24,448 nt of DNA. Origin: an uncultured Alphaproteobacteria bacterium (lineage in GTDB: Bacteria; Pseudomonadota; Alphaproteobacteria; CAAHEQ01; UBA3637). This document shows positions 7,152-13,813 of this stretch, in pieces. Below the pieces are notes generated by a model. It was not told where the DNA came from, did no database searches, and saw nothing but the letters and a program-made list of their open reading frames with translations. The translations under genes were made by a program, and so were the position numbers. The stretch lies in the NCBI GenBank assembly GCA_934216505.1, contig CAKQBW010000016.1:1-24448 (forward strand), written 5' to 3'. Positions within the stretch are counted from its first letter, which is position 1; every line of letters begins with the position of its first letter.

Positions 7152-7175
7152 AGAGGAATGACAACAAAAAATCAA
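7147..7175 (-). promoter_or_regulatory. Sigma70 promoter for the DUF3126-queA unit
   Basis: On the reverse strand, TTGATT (7175-7170) and a perfect TATAAT (7152-7147) are separated by 17 bases. The -35 lies inside the first codons of dusA. Transcription would start near 7140, giving a leader of about 28 bases with an AAAGGA site. Confidence 0.7.
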
Positions 7176-8138
7176 TCTTTTTCAGAACAAATTTCTATTG
7201 CCCCCATGCTAGATTGGACGGACAGACACTATCGTTATATGATGCGATTGATTACAAAGCACGCCGTCCTCTACTCTGAAATGGTGGCTTGCAATGCACT
7301 GATTATGGGGCAACGAAAAGAACTCCTTTTAAATTATAATCCCGAAGAACACCCTCTGATTTTACAGGTTGGGGGCAGCGATCCCAAGTTGATGGCGCAA
7401 TGTGCGCAAATGGCTTCTGATTGGGGCTATGACGGCATCAATATCAACGCAGGCTGTCCCAGTTCTCGGGTGCAATCGGGTAAGTTTGGGGCAATTTTAA
7501 TGCGGACCCCTGATCTCATTGCCGATTGTGTCGCCGAAATGACACAGGCCTCGCCTTTGCCTGTATCGGTCAAAACAAGAATTAGTCTCACTGAAGTCAT
7601 GGGGGACGGATTTGACGCCCTGTTCCACTTAGCGGACTTAGTTCAAAAAGCGGGTTGCGTGCATTTAATCGTCCATGCCCGTCAAGCAAAATTAAATTGG
7701 CGTCCCAAAGAAAACAGGTTGCGGTTGCCTTTAAATTACGAAGTGGTTTATAAGTTAAAAAAATTTTTTCCTGACATGAAAATTTCCATCAACGGCAATG
7801 TCTTGGCTTTACATGAAGCCCAAGCGCATTTAAAGCATGTTGATGGCGTCATGATTGGGCGATGGGCATATGGAAACCCCTATGAATTAAGGACGGTAGA
7901 TCGCCTTTTTTATAACGACCCTCACCCGATTTTAACACGGGAAGAAGTGTTGGAAAAGATGATTCCCTATATGGAAAAAAATCATAAACAACTGACCCGC
8001 ATTCTTCCCCACATGATTGGGCTGTATCGGGGGCAACCTTTTGCCTCGGTTTATAAAAAAGCCCTCCTCAGCCGTGATATCAATCAACTCAAGGCTTTTT
8101 TGTCGGATTTAAAATCCCCATTGAAAGAACCAGTTTAA
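7158..8138 (+). CDS. dusA: tRNA-dihydrouridine(20/20a) synthase DusA
   Basis: FMN-dependent enzyme that reduces uridine to dihydrouridine in the tRNA D-loop. The 326-residue TIM-barrel protein begins with ISIAPMLDWTDRHYRY, the DusA form of the flavin-binding start; QVGGSD (70-75), NINAGCPSSRVQ with catalytic Cys100, VSVKTRI and INGNVLALHEA followed by DGVMIGRWAYGNP complete the pattern. The next Met (residue 17) lies inside the conserved APM motif, so the ATG at 7158 must be the start, although GAGGA directly abuts it and the predicted transcription start coincides with the ATG. Its last 50 bases overlap the 3' end of the convergent DUF502 gene. Assignment to DusA rather than DusB or DusC rests on the APMLDWTD and NAGCPS context. 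Confidence 0.95.
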   Translation: MTTKNQSFSEQISIAPMLDWTDRHYRYMMRLITKHAVLYSEMVACNALIMGQRKELLLNYNPEEHPLILQVGGSDPKLMAQCAQMASDWGYDGININAGCPSSRVQSGKFGAILMRTPDLIADCVAEMTQASPLPVSVKTRISLTEVMGDGFDALFHLADLVQKAGCVHLIVHARQAKLNWRPKENRLRLPLNYEVVYKLKKFFPDMKISINGNVLALHEAQAHLKHVDGVMIGRWAYGNPYELRTVDRLFYNDPHPILTREEVLEKMIPYMEKNHKQLTRILPHMIGLYRGQPFASVYKKALLSRDINQLKAFLSDLKSPLKEPV

Positions 8139-8712
8139 AGGCTTCCTCCACAGGGATATTCAACACTTTCACATCTTTTTGACGCACATACAACATATAC
8201 CCCGAAGTCGGGTTGGGCGTTGTGGGTACATAGACTGTTAAAAATTTTCCCGATAAATAACGGCGGAAACCAGGGTACATCGGGCTGGTCACAAAAGCAA
8301 TCGTCCATTGATTTTTGGACGGATATTCAATTAAAACCGCCTGACGAAAAGCCTGAGTTTCACCTTTGCCCATCAAAGTTTCAAAGACTTTTTTCAAAGC
8401 CGTATAAATACTGGAAACGACAGGCACATTTTCTATAATTTTTCGCCCCAACCGTATCAGCCAACGCCCCATTACATTGGTAGTCAAAGCCCCCACCAAA
8501 ATCAAAAACAAAAGTAATAAAACAACCCCTAACCCTGGGATGCCATAGGGAAAATAGGCCCCATATTTGGCCGGAATCAAATGTTGCGCCCACCCATCCA
8601 TTAAAAGAAATAACTCCACCGCCAAATAAAGGGTAATCACCAAAGGGGCCAGCGCAAAAATACCTGTAATTAAATAGGTTTTAAGGGTATGTTTTTTCCT
8701 GAATGTTTTCAT
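8089..8712 (-). CDS. DUF502 family membrane protein
   Basis: A 207-residue inner-membrane protein of the DUF502 family. A basic N-terminus leads into two membrane helices (about 13-38 and 56-80) separated by a short PYGIPGLG loop. A conserved soluble part follows, with NVPVVSSIYTALKKVFET, EYPSKNQWTIAFVTS, VYVPTTPNPTSGYMLYV and a final EEAFKLVLSMG. The function is not established, although the PTTPNPTSG segment is strongly conserved across proteobacteria and plants. ATG at 8712 has GAAAGGA about 7 bases upstream. The 3' end overlaps dusA by 50 bases tail to tail, and the gene is divergent from the Sel1-repeat gene. Family call is confident. Confidence 0.92.
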   Translation of the reverse strand: MKTFRKKHTLKTYLITGIFALAPLVITLYLAVELFLLMDGWAQHLIPAKYGAYFPYGIPGLGVVLLLLFLILVGALTTNVMGRWLIRLGRKIIENVPVVSSIYTALKKVFETLMGKGETQAFRQAVLIEYPSKNQWTIAFVTSPMYPGFRRYLSGKFLTVYVPTTPNPTSGYMLYVRQKDVKVLNIPVEEAFKLVLSMGILNPTKKP

Positions 8713-8750
8713 TTTTTCCTTTCAACGGGAACACCTCGTTCAAAATCCTC

Positions 8751-8779
8751 TTGTTTTTTTCATAAAGTTAGTGTATATC
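8751..8779 (+). promoter_or_regulatory. Sigma70-type promoter for the Sel1-pepN unit
   Basis: TTGTTT at 8751-8756 and TATATC at 8774-8779 are 17 bases apart. Transcription would start near 8786 and the leader carries AAAGGAG at 8796-8802 before ATG 8808. The site is in the 95-base divergent gap. Confidence 0.6.
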
Positions 8780-8807
8780 AATTAGTAATTTTTGTAAAGG
8801 AGAAATC

Positions 8808-9458
8808 ATGAAAAGAAAAATTTTATCCCCGATTCAACGAACTATTTGGGGGGGGCTTTTGACTTTGTTTTTCCTGACTGCGGGGATTGTCTTAAATCAC
8901 ACCTATCATTTGACCTTAGAAAATCATCTCATCATGGGGATAGATTTATTAAAGACAGATGCCCCCAAGGCAATAACACATTTTAAAATTGTGCAAAAGA
9001 GTTCCCTGAAAGAAGCCAAGATGTTGAGTGCGTTGTATTTGGCCCGCCTGTATCATCATGGGGCCCCGGGGGTCTCCCAAAATTTTTCCAAGGCTGTTTA
9101 TTATTATGAGCAAGCCGCTCAATACGATTTTGCCGAAGCCGCGTATATTTTAGCCTTACTGTACGATGCGGGCGATAAAATCCCCCAAAACAGGGAAAAA
9201 GCCATAGACTATATGAAAAAAGCCGCCCGTGTCTATCCCCCTGCCAAATATGCTTTGGCTGTGTGGATGGAACGGGGATATATGGGGGCGCCTGATATGG
9301 GAGAAGTCGTTAGCCTCTACACGCAAGCTGCCCATCAAGGGGTTGTGAATGCTATGAAAAGTTTAATCTCCATTTATCATGGGGGTTATGGGGGCTTTCC
9401 CCAAAGTATAGAACGCGAATACTATTGGCGAGCTAAACTAAAACAAAGGACAGAATAA
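8808..9458 (+). CDS. Membrane-anchored Sel1-like repeat protein
   Basis: A 216-residue protein with a basic N-terminus, one hydrophobic segment (about 13-30, signal anchor) and then helical Sel1-like repeats from about residue 40 to the end. Repeats are visible as A-x-x-x-L-A-x-L-Y-x-x-G patterns: LYLARLYHHGAPGVSQNFSKAVYYYEQAA, then a copy beginning AAYILALLYDAGDKIPQNREKAIDY, then a less regular one ending SLYTQAAHQG and a last one with SLISIYHGGYGG. Sel1 proteins usually mediate protein-protein contacts, often in the periplasm; the partner here is unknown. Codons 14-16 contain a run of eight G. The pepN start follows its TAA by one base, so the two are probably translated together, but a functional link is only inferred. 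Confidence 0.85.
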   Translation: MKRKILSPIQRTIWGGLLTLFFLTAGIVLNHTYHLTLENHLIMGIDLLKTDAPKAITHFKIVQKSSLKEAKMLSALYLARLYHHGAPGVSQNFSKAVYYYEQAAQYDFAEAAYILALLYDAGDKIPQNREKAIDYMKKAARVYPPAKYALAVWMERGYMGAPDMGEVVSLYTQAAHQGVVNAMKSLISIYHGGYGGFPQSIEREYYWRAKLKQRTE

Positions 9459-9459
9459 T

Positions 9460-11943
9460 ATGACTTTTTTCAGAAGCGATTACCAAAAACCAAATTTTGA
9501 TTTGGTTCATACGAATTTGACTTTTACTTTAAATCCCAAAGAAACAGTAGTGGAAACCATTTTGACTTTTGAAAACGCCCGTCCAGGGGAAGAAATCTTT
9601 TTAAACGGGGAAGAATTGGAACTGGACTTTATTTCGGTCAGCACCTATCGGCTTGTTTCAGGGGGCCTTTTTTTTACCGTCCCTAGTACTTATTTTCAAC
9701 TGAAAACAATTGTCAAAATCCATCCCGATAAAAATACAGCCTTGATGGGGCTTTACCTTTCCAACGGGCTTTTAACGACCCAAAATGAGCCTCAAGGTTT
9801 TCGGCGCATTACCTATTTTCCTGATCGCCCCGATGTCATGAGCCTTTACACTGTTAAAATTAAAGCCCCCCGTCAGGACTATCCCATTCGTTTGAGCAAC
9901 GGCAATATCGTTCAAGAATCCGAAGAAGAAATTACCTTTGAAGACCCCTTTAAAAAGCCCAGTTATTTATTCGCGTTAGTGGCGGGGAACTTGGACGAAC
10001 TGAAGGATACCTACCTGACAAAATCGGGGAAAAAAGTGGATTTACATTTGTACTGTGAAGTGGGAAAAAAAGAACGGCTGACTTATGCGATGGGTGCCTT
10101 AAAACGGGCCATGGAATGGGACGAAGATACTTTTGGATTGGAATACGATTTAAACCGCTTTTCTATTGTGGCCGTTTCCCATTTTAATGCAGGGGCCATG
10201 GAAAACAAATCCTTGAATATCTTTAACGATTCTTTGTTATTGGCCAGCCCCATGACAACCACCGACAAAAACTATATTGCCATAGAACGGTGCATCGGGC
10301 ATGAATACTTCCATAACTACAGCGGGGACAGGATAACCCTGAAAGACTGGTTTAACCTATCGCTTAAAGAAAGTCTGACCGTTTATCGGGATTCTGAATT
10401 TACTTATGCATTGCATTTTTACCCCACAGAACGCATGGACGATGTGTTCAACTTACGCCATTTGCAATATCCCGAAGATGATGGTCCTTTGGCGCACCCG
10501 ATTTTATTGGAAAAAGCCGAATCCGTGGATAATTTTTACACCACCACGATTTACGAAAAAGGGGCCGAAGTCATTCGGATGATGCGGGAAGTGGTGGGCT
10601 ATCAAAACTTTATGAAAGGGTGCGCCCTGTATTTTGAACGCCACGATGGACAAGCTGTTGAAATCAGCGACTTTGTACGGGCCATAGAAGAGGCCAGTGG
10701 TCAAGATTTATCCCAATTTATGTTATGGTATCATTTACCCAAACGGCCTGTGGTGGAAATTAAGACACACTATGAAAACAATACTTTTACCGTCCAAATG
10801 AAACAATCCCACCCCCTTACAAAAGAACCTTTTGTGATTCCTTTGGCCTATGGATTAGTGGGACAAACGGGACAAGATTTATTGAATGGGACTATCGTTT
10901 TGGACAAAACCGAAGACACCTTTACTTTTGATGTGATTGAAAAACCCGTTTTATCTATCAATCGGCATTTTTCGGCTTTTGTGGATATCAAGACAACCTA
11001 TACTCCCGCCGAAAGAATTCATCTGATGAATCATGATTCGGATTTATTTAATCGCTATGAAATCGGGCATCAATATGCGTTGGAAAGTTTCGTCAAAATG
11101 ATGCAAGAAAAACAAGAAAACATTGATGAAACTTTGATTTCAATGATGGGAAATTATTTGACTCAAGAAACGAATCCGGCATTCAAAGCCTGTGCTTTGA
11201 CGTTGCCCACAGACACCGAAATCATCAACCTGTGTCAAGAAGTAGATGTGGATAAATTACAATCCATTCGGCATTTGGTCAAAAAACATTTTGCCGATAA
11301 ATATCAGGAAGTGTTAAAAAAGACCTATCAAGACCTGCAAACCACGGCGCCTTTTGAATTAACGCAAGACGCCATGGGCAAACGGGCTTTAAAGAACATT
11401 TTATTGGGATATCTTGCTTGGACAAACCAAAATGAAAATGCCTTTCAACAATATCAACAGGCCAACAATTTTACAGATTTGTTGGGGGCATTAGCGGTGC
11501 TTGTTCATCATCAAATGCCTCAAGCCTCATGGGCTTTAAATGATTTTTACGAACGCTATAAAAATGATTCTTTAACCTTGAACAAATGGTTCATGATTCA
11601 GGCCACTATGCCCATTGAAGAAACCGTTCGTGTTGTAAAATCGTTAATCAATCACCCTGCTTTTGAAAAGGAAAATCCTAATCGGATACGGGCCTTATTG
11701 GGGGGATTTTGTTCCAACACTGTCGCCTTTCATACCAAGGAAGGATACAACTTTATCGCCGACCAAATTATTAAATTAGACAAAATCAATCCCCACATGG
11801 CGTCCCGATTGGCGGAAAATTTCCGGTCTTGGAAAAAAATGAGCCTCCATTTACGGGTCAGTGCCGAAAAGGCCTTGAATAAATTAATTCAAAGTCCTTT
11901 AAACCCCACCACCAAAGAAATTATTGAAAAGATTGTAGCTTAA
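9460..11943 (+). CDS. pepN: Aminopeptidase N (M1 family zinc metallopeptidase)
   Basis: Cytoplasmic broad-specificity aminopeptidase that recycles peptides. The 827 residues (E. coli 870) follow the bacterial PepN layout: N-terminal beta domain starting RSDYQKPNFDL, the substrate-binding GAMEN motif at 245-249, the zinc site HEYFH with His281, Glu282 and His285 and the third ligand Glu304 in LSLKESLTVYRD, and the transition-state tyrosine Tyr365 in IYEKGAEVIRMM. The spacing GAMEN-zinc-Tyr equals that of the E. coli enzyme. The C-terminal part is an Ig-like domain and the all-helical cap, ending with RLAENFRSWKKM and a final helix. Start chosen at the only ATG with an AAAGGA site (in the preceding gene's end). 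It converges on the next minus-strand gene with three bases between stop codons. Confidence 0.97.
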   Translation: MTFFRSDYQKPNFDLVHTNLTFTLNPKETVVETILTFENARPGEEIFLNGEELELDFISVSTYRLVSGGLFFTVPSTYFQLKTIVKIHPDKNTALMGLYLSNGLLTTQNEPQGFRRITYFPDRPDVMSLYTVKIKAPRQDYPIRLSNGNIVQESEEEITFEDPFKKPSYLFALVAGNLDELKDTYLTKSGKKVDLHLYCEVGKKERLTYAMGALKRAMEWDEDTFGLEYDLNRFSIVAVSHFNAGAMENKSLNIFNDSLLLASPMTTTDKNYIAIERCIGHEYFHNYSGDRITLKDWFNLSLKESLTVYRDSEFTYALHFYPTERMDDVFNLRHLQYPEDDGPLAHPILLEKAESVDNFYTTTIYEKGAEVIRMMREVVGYQNFMKGCALYFERHDGQAVEISDFVRAIEEASGQDLSQFMLWYHLPKRPVVEIKTHYENNTFTVQMKQSHPLTKEPFVIPLAYGLVGQTGQDLLNGTIVLDKTEDTFTFDVIEKPVLSINRHFSAFVDIKTTYTPAERIHLMNHDSDLFNRYEIGHQYALESFVKMMQEKQENIDETLISMMGNYLTQETNPAFKACALTLPTDTEIINLCQEVDVDKLQSIRHLVKKHFADKYQEVLKKTYQDLQTTAPFELTQDAMGKRALKNILLGYLAWTNQNENAFQQYQQANNFTDLLGALAVLVHHQMPQASWALNDFYERYKNDSLTLNKWFMIQATMPIEETVRVVKSLINHPAFEKENPNRIRALLGGFCSNTVAFHTKEGYNFIADQIIKLDKINPHMASRLAENFRSWKKMSLHLRVSAEKALNKLIQSPLNPTTKEIIEKIVA

Positions 11944-11946
11944 GGG

Positions 11947-12894
11947 TTATTTCCAATATGCTTGGATCCACGGGGCGGGTTTAACGTGCTTATAAATCCG
12001 TTTGTACCATTTGGGATATTTAGGGTCTTTAGGATCCCCACACCACACGCCTTTAATCGCTTCGCTAATTCCAGGTTGCCCATGAAAAGCCACCATCTTT
12101 AAACCTTTGATTTTGGGTAATTTGGGGGTAAAAAACCACCGCAAAATTCCCACAGGCATACAATGGAAGCGATAACTTTTAAACCAATGGTCGGGCCAAA
12201 ATTTCAAAGTTCCTTGCTTTTCAATAACTTTATAGGAAAGGTATTCTTGACTGGCTGTATAAAACTTATCCACCATTTCTTGCGGATGCGCTTCAAAATA
12301 GGATTTCACATACCCCAAAGTCCCCACCACAAAAGAATAACAACTAGCCTGACCTACCTGATTGGCTTTTTTCCCTGTCCGATGTTTCCAATCATTGATG
12401 ATATAAAATTGGTCGTCTTTAGGGTAATCAAAGAACGCATCTAAGGGCCCCACAATCAACGAATCCAAATCAAAGAAAAAGACACGCTGTCCTTCAAGCC
12501 CCCCCAAATGATCGTCGCACAAAGCCGCCTCTTTACGATAAGAATAGCGATAAAATTTTTGATCCACTTGAAGAACAGGCAACGGCTTGACGTGAATCGC
12601 AGGGTCTAAATCTGCCCCATTATCCGTAAAGCAATAAAATTCCACTTGATGAAAAAAAGTATATCGGCAAATGGAATGGTACAGATGATTGACATCTTCT
12701 GGTCCATAAAAATCCCCCCACTTGATACAAATCACCCGCACAATAGGGGCTTTAAAATCGGGCATCTGTTGGCGAGCCACGGGAACAATTTTTTCCAAAT
12801 CCGCTAGCGTCCAATTTTCCAACCCGTCATAGTTTTTATTTTTAAGTTCTTCAATCAAGGTTTTTACTTCACAGGCATTTAAATCTAGATTCAT
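11947..12894 (-). CDS. Putative glycosyltransferase with DxD motif
   Basis: A 315-residue soluble protein without signal peptide or membrane helix. The central QRVFFFDLDSLIVGPLDAFF carries a DLD motif (142-144) in the context normal for metal-binding GT-A glycosyltransferases (GT8/GT32-like), and the region before it (VRVICIKWGDFYG at about 52-64 and VEFYCFTDN at about 84-92) looks like the first strands of a Rossmann-type nucleotide-sugar fold. Near the C-terminus WPDHWFKSYRFHC and VAFHGQPG resemble acceptor-side segments of such enzymes. Donor and acceptor are unknown; surface polysaccharide or LPS decoration is a guess. I start it at ATG 12894, preceded by AAAGGAGG at ideal spacing; a longer frame from 12942 would begin upstream of the predicted transcription start. 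It is monocistronic and divergent from the next gene. Confidence 0.65.
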   Translation of the reverse strand: MNLDLNACEVKTLIEELKNKNYDGLENWTLADLEKIVPVARQQMPDFKAPIVRVICIKWGDFYGPEDVNHLYHSICRYTFFHQVEFYCFTDNGADLDPAIHVKPLPVLQVDQKFYRYSYRKEAALCDDHLGGLEGQRVFFFDLDSLIVGPLDAFFDYPKDDQFYIINDWKHRTGKKANQVGQASCYSFVVGTLGYVKSYFEAHPQEMVDKFYTASQEYLSYKVIEKQGTLKFWPDHWFKSYRFHCMPVGILRWFFTPKLPKIKGLKMVAFHGQPGISEAIKGVWCGDPKDPKYPKWYKRIYKHVKPAPWIQAYWK

Positions 12895-12920
12895 CAGGAC
12901 CTCCTTTGTCGCATAAAATA

Positions 12921-12949
12921 ATCTTATAAAAAAAGAAAACAAAAATCAA
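12921..12949 (-). promoter_or_regulatory. Sigma70-type promoter for the glycosyltransferase gene
   Basis: On the reverse strand, TTGATT (12949-12944) and TAAGAT (12926-12921) are separated by 17 bases. Transcription would start near 12914, leaving a 20-base leader with the AAAGGAGG site. The -10 matches the consensus at four of six positions. Confidence 0.5.
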
Positions 12950-12999
12950 TCGTTTTTTATTTTTCCTTTTGGGGGAAGCCTTTTTGTTTCATTTTTATA

Positions 13000-13028
13000 T
13001 TGACTTTCTCTTTCAATTCCAGTATAGT
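13000..13028 (+). promoter_or_regulatory. Sigma70-type promoter for the small membrane protein and cupin genes
   Basis: TTGACT at 13000-13005 and TATAGT at 13023-13028 with a 17-base spacer. Transcription near 13035 rules out the TTG at 13000 as a translation start and fixes the gene start at ATG 13054, which has AAAGGA at 13042-13047. Confidence 0.7.
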
Positions 13029-13053
13029 AAGTTTTCTTTCAAAAGGATTCAAA

Positions 13054-13329
13054 ATGGACATTCAAGCCCGTCAAAAAAAAGTTTCAAAACTCATCAACAA
13101 AATAGAGCGGCACCAAGAATTTAACCGACTCTTTTTCATGGCCTCTTTGGGGGTCGTGATTCATGCTTTGGCTTATTTAAAAGAACCAGAAAAGATTGGA
13201 ATCGTTCATTACGCCGGTGTCCCTGCTTTGGCTTTAGCCACAAAACAAGCCTTTATTCTTAACAAAAAAGAAGAACAGGCCCATAAAGTCAATTATGCTT
13301 TACAACAAAAATCATTTCAACGCAACTAA
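13054..13329 (+). CDS. Small hypothetical membrane-associated protein
   Basis: A 91-residue protein that I do not recognise. A basic helical N-terminus (DIQARQKKVSKLINKIERHQEF) precedes a hydrophobic stretch of about 20 residues (LFFMASLGVVIHALAYL) and a second, weaker one (VHYAGVPALALATKQAF), then a charged, Gln-rich tail. This suggests a membrane hairpin or a single helix lying at the membrane. The start follows from the promoter just upstream and its Shine-Dalgarno site. The cupin gene follows after 11 bases, so the two are probably one message, but no shared function is evident. Confidence 0.65.
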   Translation: MDIQARQKKVSKLINKIERHQEFNRLFFMASLGVVIHALAYLKEPEKIGIVHYAGVPALALATKQAFILNKKEEQAHKVNYALQQKSFQRN

Positions 13330-13340
13330 AGGAAAATAAA

Positions 13341-13703
13341 ATGACGATTCATTATCATATTGGAGAAAAAGGAACAAGACCTTGGGGAACTTGGGAAGTC
13401 TTGGATGTTGGCGCAGAGTATATTGTCAAACGCATCGTGGTTTTACCCAAAGGGAAACTCTCCCTGCAATCGCATGATTTTCGGGCAGAACATTGGATTA
13501 TTGCCGAAGGTATCGGCCGCATTACTTTGGGCAATAAAACTTTTGACGCCCCGCAAGACACACCCGTCTATATTCCCAAGGGGCAAAAACACCGCATGGA
13601 AAACGCCACCTCAACTCCTTTAATTTTTATTGAAGTTCAAACGGGAAAAACTCTGGATGAAAACGACATTCATCGTTATGAAGATGTTTATGGTCGGACT
13701 TAA
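13341..13703 (+). CDS. Stand-alone type II phosphomannose isomerase cupin domain protein
   Basis: A 120-residue single cupin domain matching the C-terminal isomerase domain of bifunctional ManC/AlgA enzymes, which interconvert mannose 6-phosphate and fructose 6-phosphate. The marks are RPWGTWEVLD (13-22), VKRIVVLPKGKLSLQSH (29-45), RAEHWIIAEG (48-57), YIPKGQKHRMEN with His84, IEVQTG and the closing DENDIHRYEDVYGR. Family members usually read QxHxHRxEHW; here the second His is replaced (Gln43, His45, Asp46, Phe47, Arg48, Glu50), leaving fewer standard metal ligands. No guanylyltransferase domain is attached. A role in GDP-mannose or capsule precursor supply is inferred from the family, and loss of catalysis is possible. 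An ATG at 13341 has AAAGGAAA upstream, and a terminator follows its stop. Confidence 0.8.
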   Translation: MTIHYHIGEKGTRPWGTWEVLDVGAEYIVKRIVVLPKGKLSLQSHDFRAEHWIIAEGIGRITLGNKTFDAPQDTPVYIPKGQKHRMENATSTPLIFIEVQTGKTLDENDIHRYEDVYGRT

Positions 13704-13710
13704 AAAATAA

Positions 13711-13735
13711 TCCCCTCATTCAGGGGAATTTTTTT
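13711..13735 (+). terminator. Rho-independent terminator after the cupin gene
   Basis: TCCCCT (13711-13716) and AGGGGA (13722-13727) form a 6-base-pair stem around a 5-base loop, followed by ATTTTTTT. It ends the unit upstream of gyrA. Confidence 0.8.
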
Positions 13736-13745
13736 ACTTTTTTGC

Positions 13746-13774
13746 TTGCTTTTTATGGGGGAAAATGCTAGGGT
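13746..13774 (+). promoter_or_regulatory. Extended -10 promoter for gyrA
   Basis: TTGCTT at 13746-13751 and TAGGGT at 13769-13774 with a 17-base spacer; TG at 13766-13767 makes an extended -10. The -10 hexamer itself is weak. Transcription would begin near 13781, about 33 bases before the gyrA ATG. No supercoiling-related element can be read from sequence alone. Confidence 0.5.
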
Positions 13775-13813
13775 AGAAGTCATTAGTTTCACTTAAATGA
13801 AAGCGAGTCAAAA

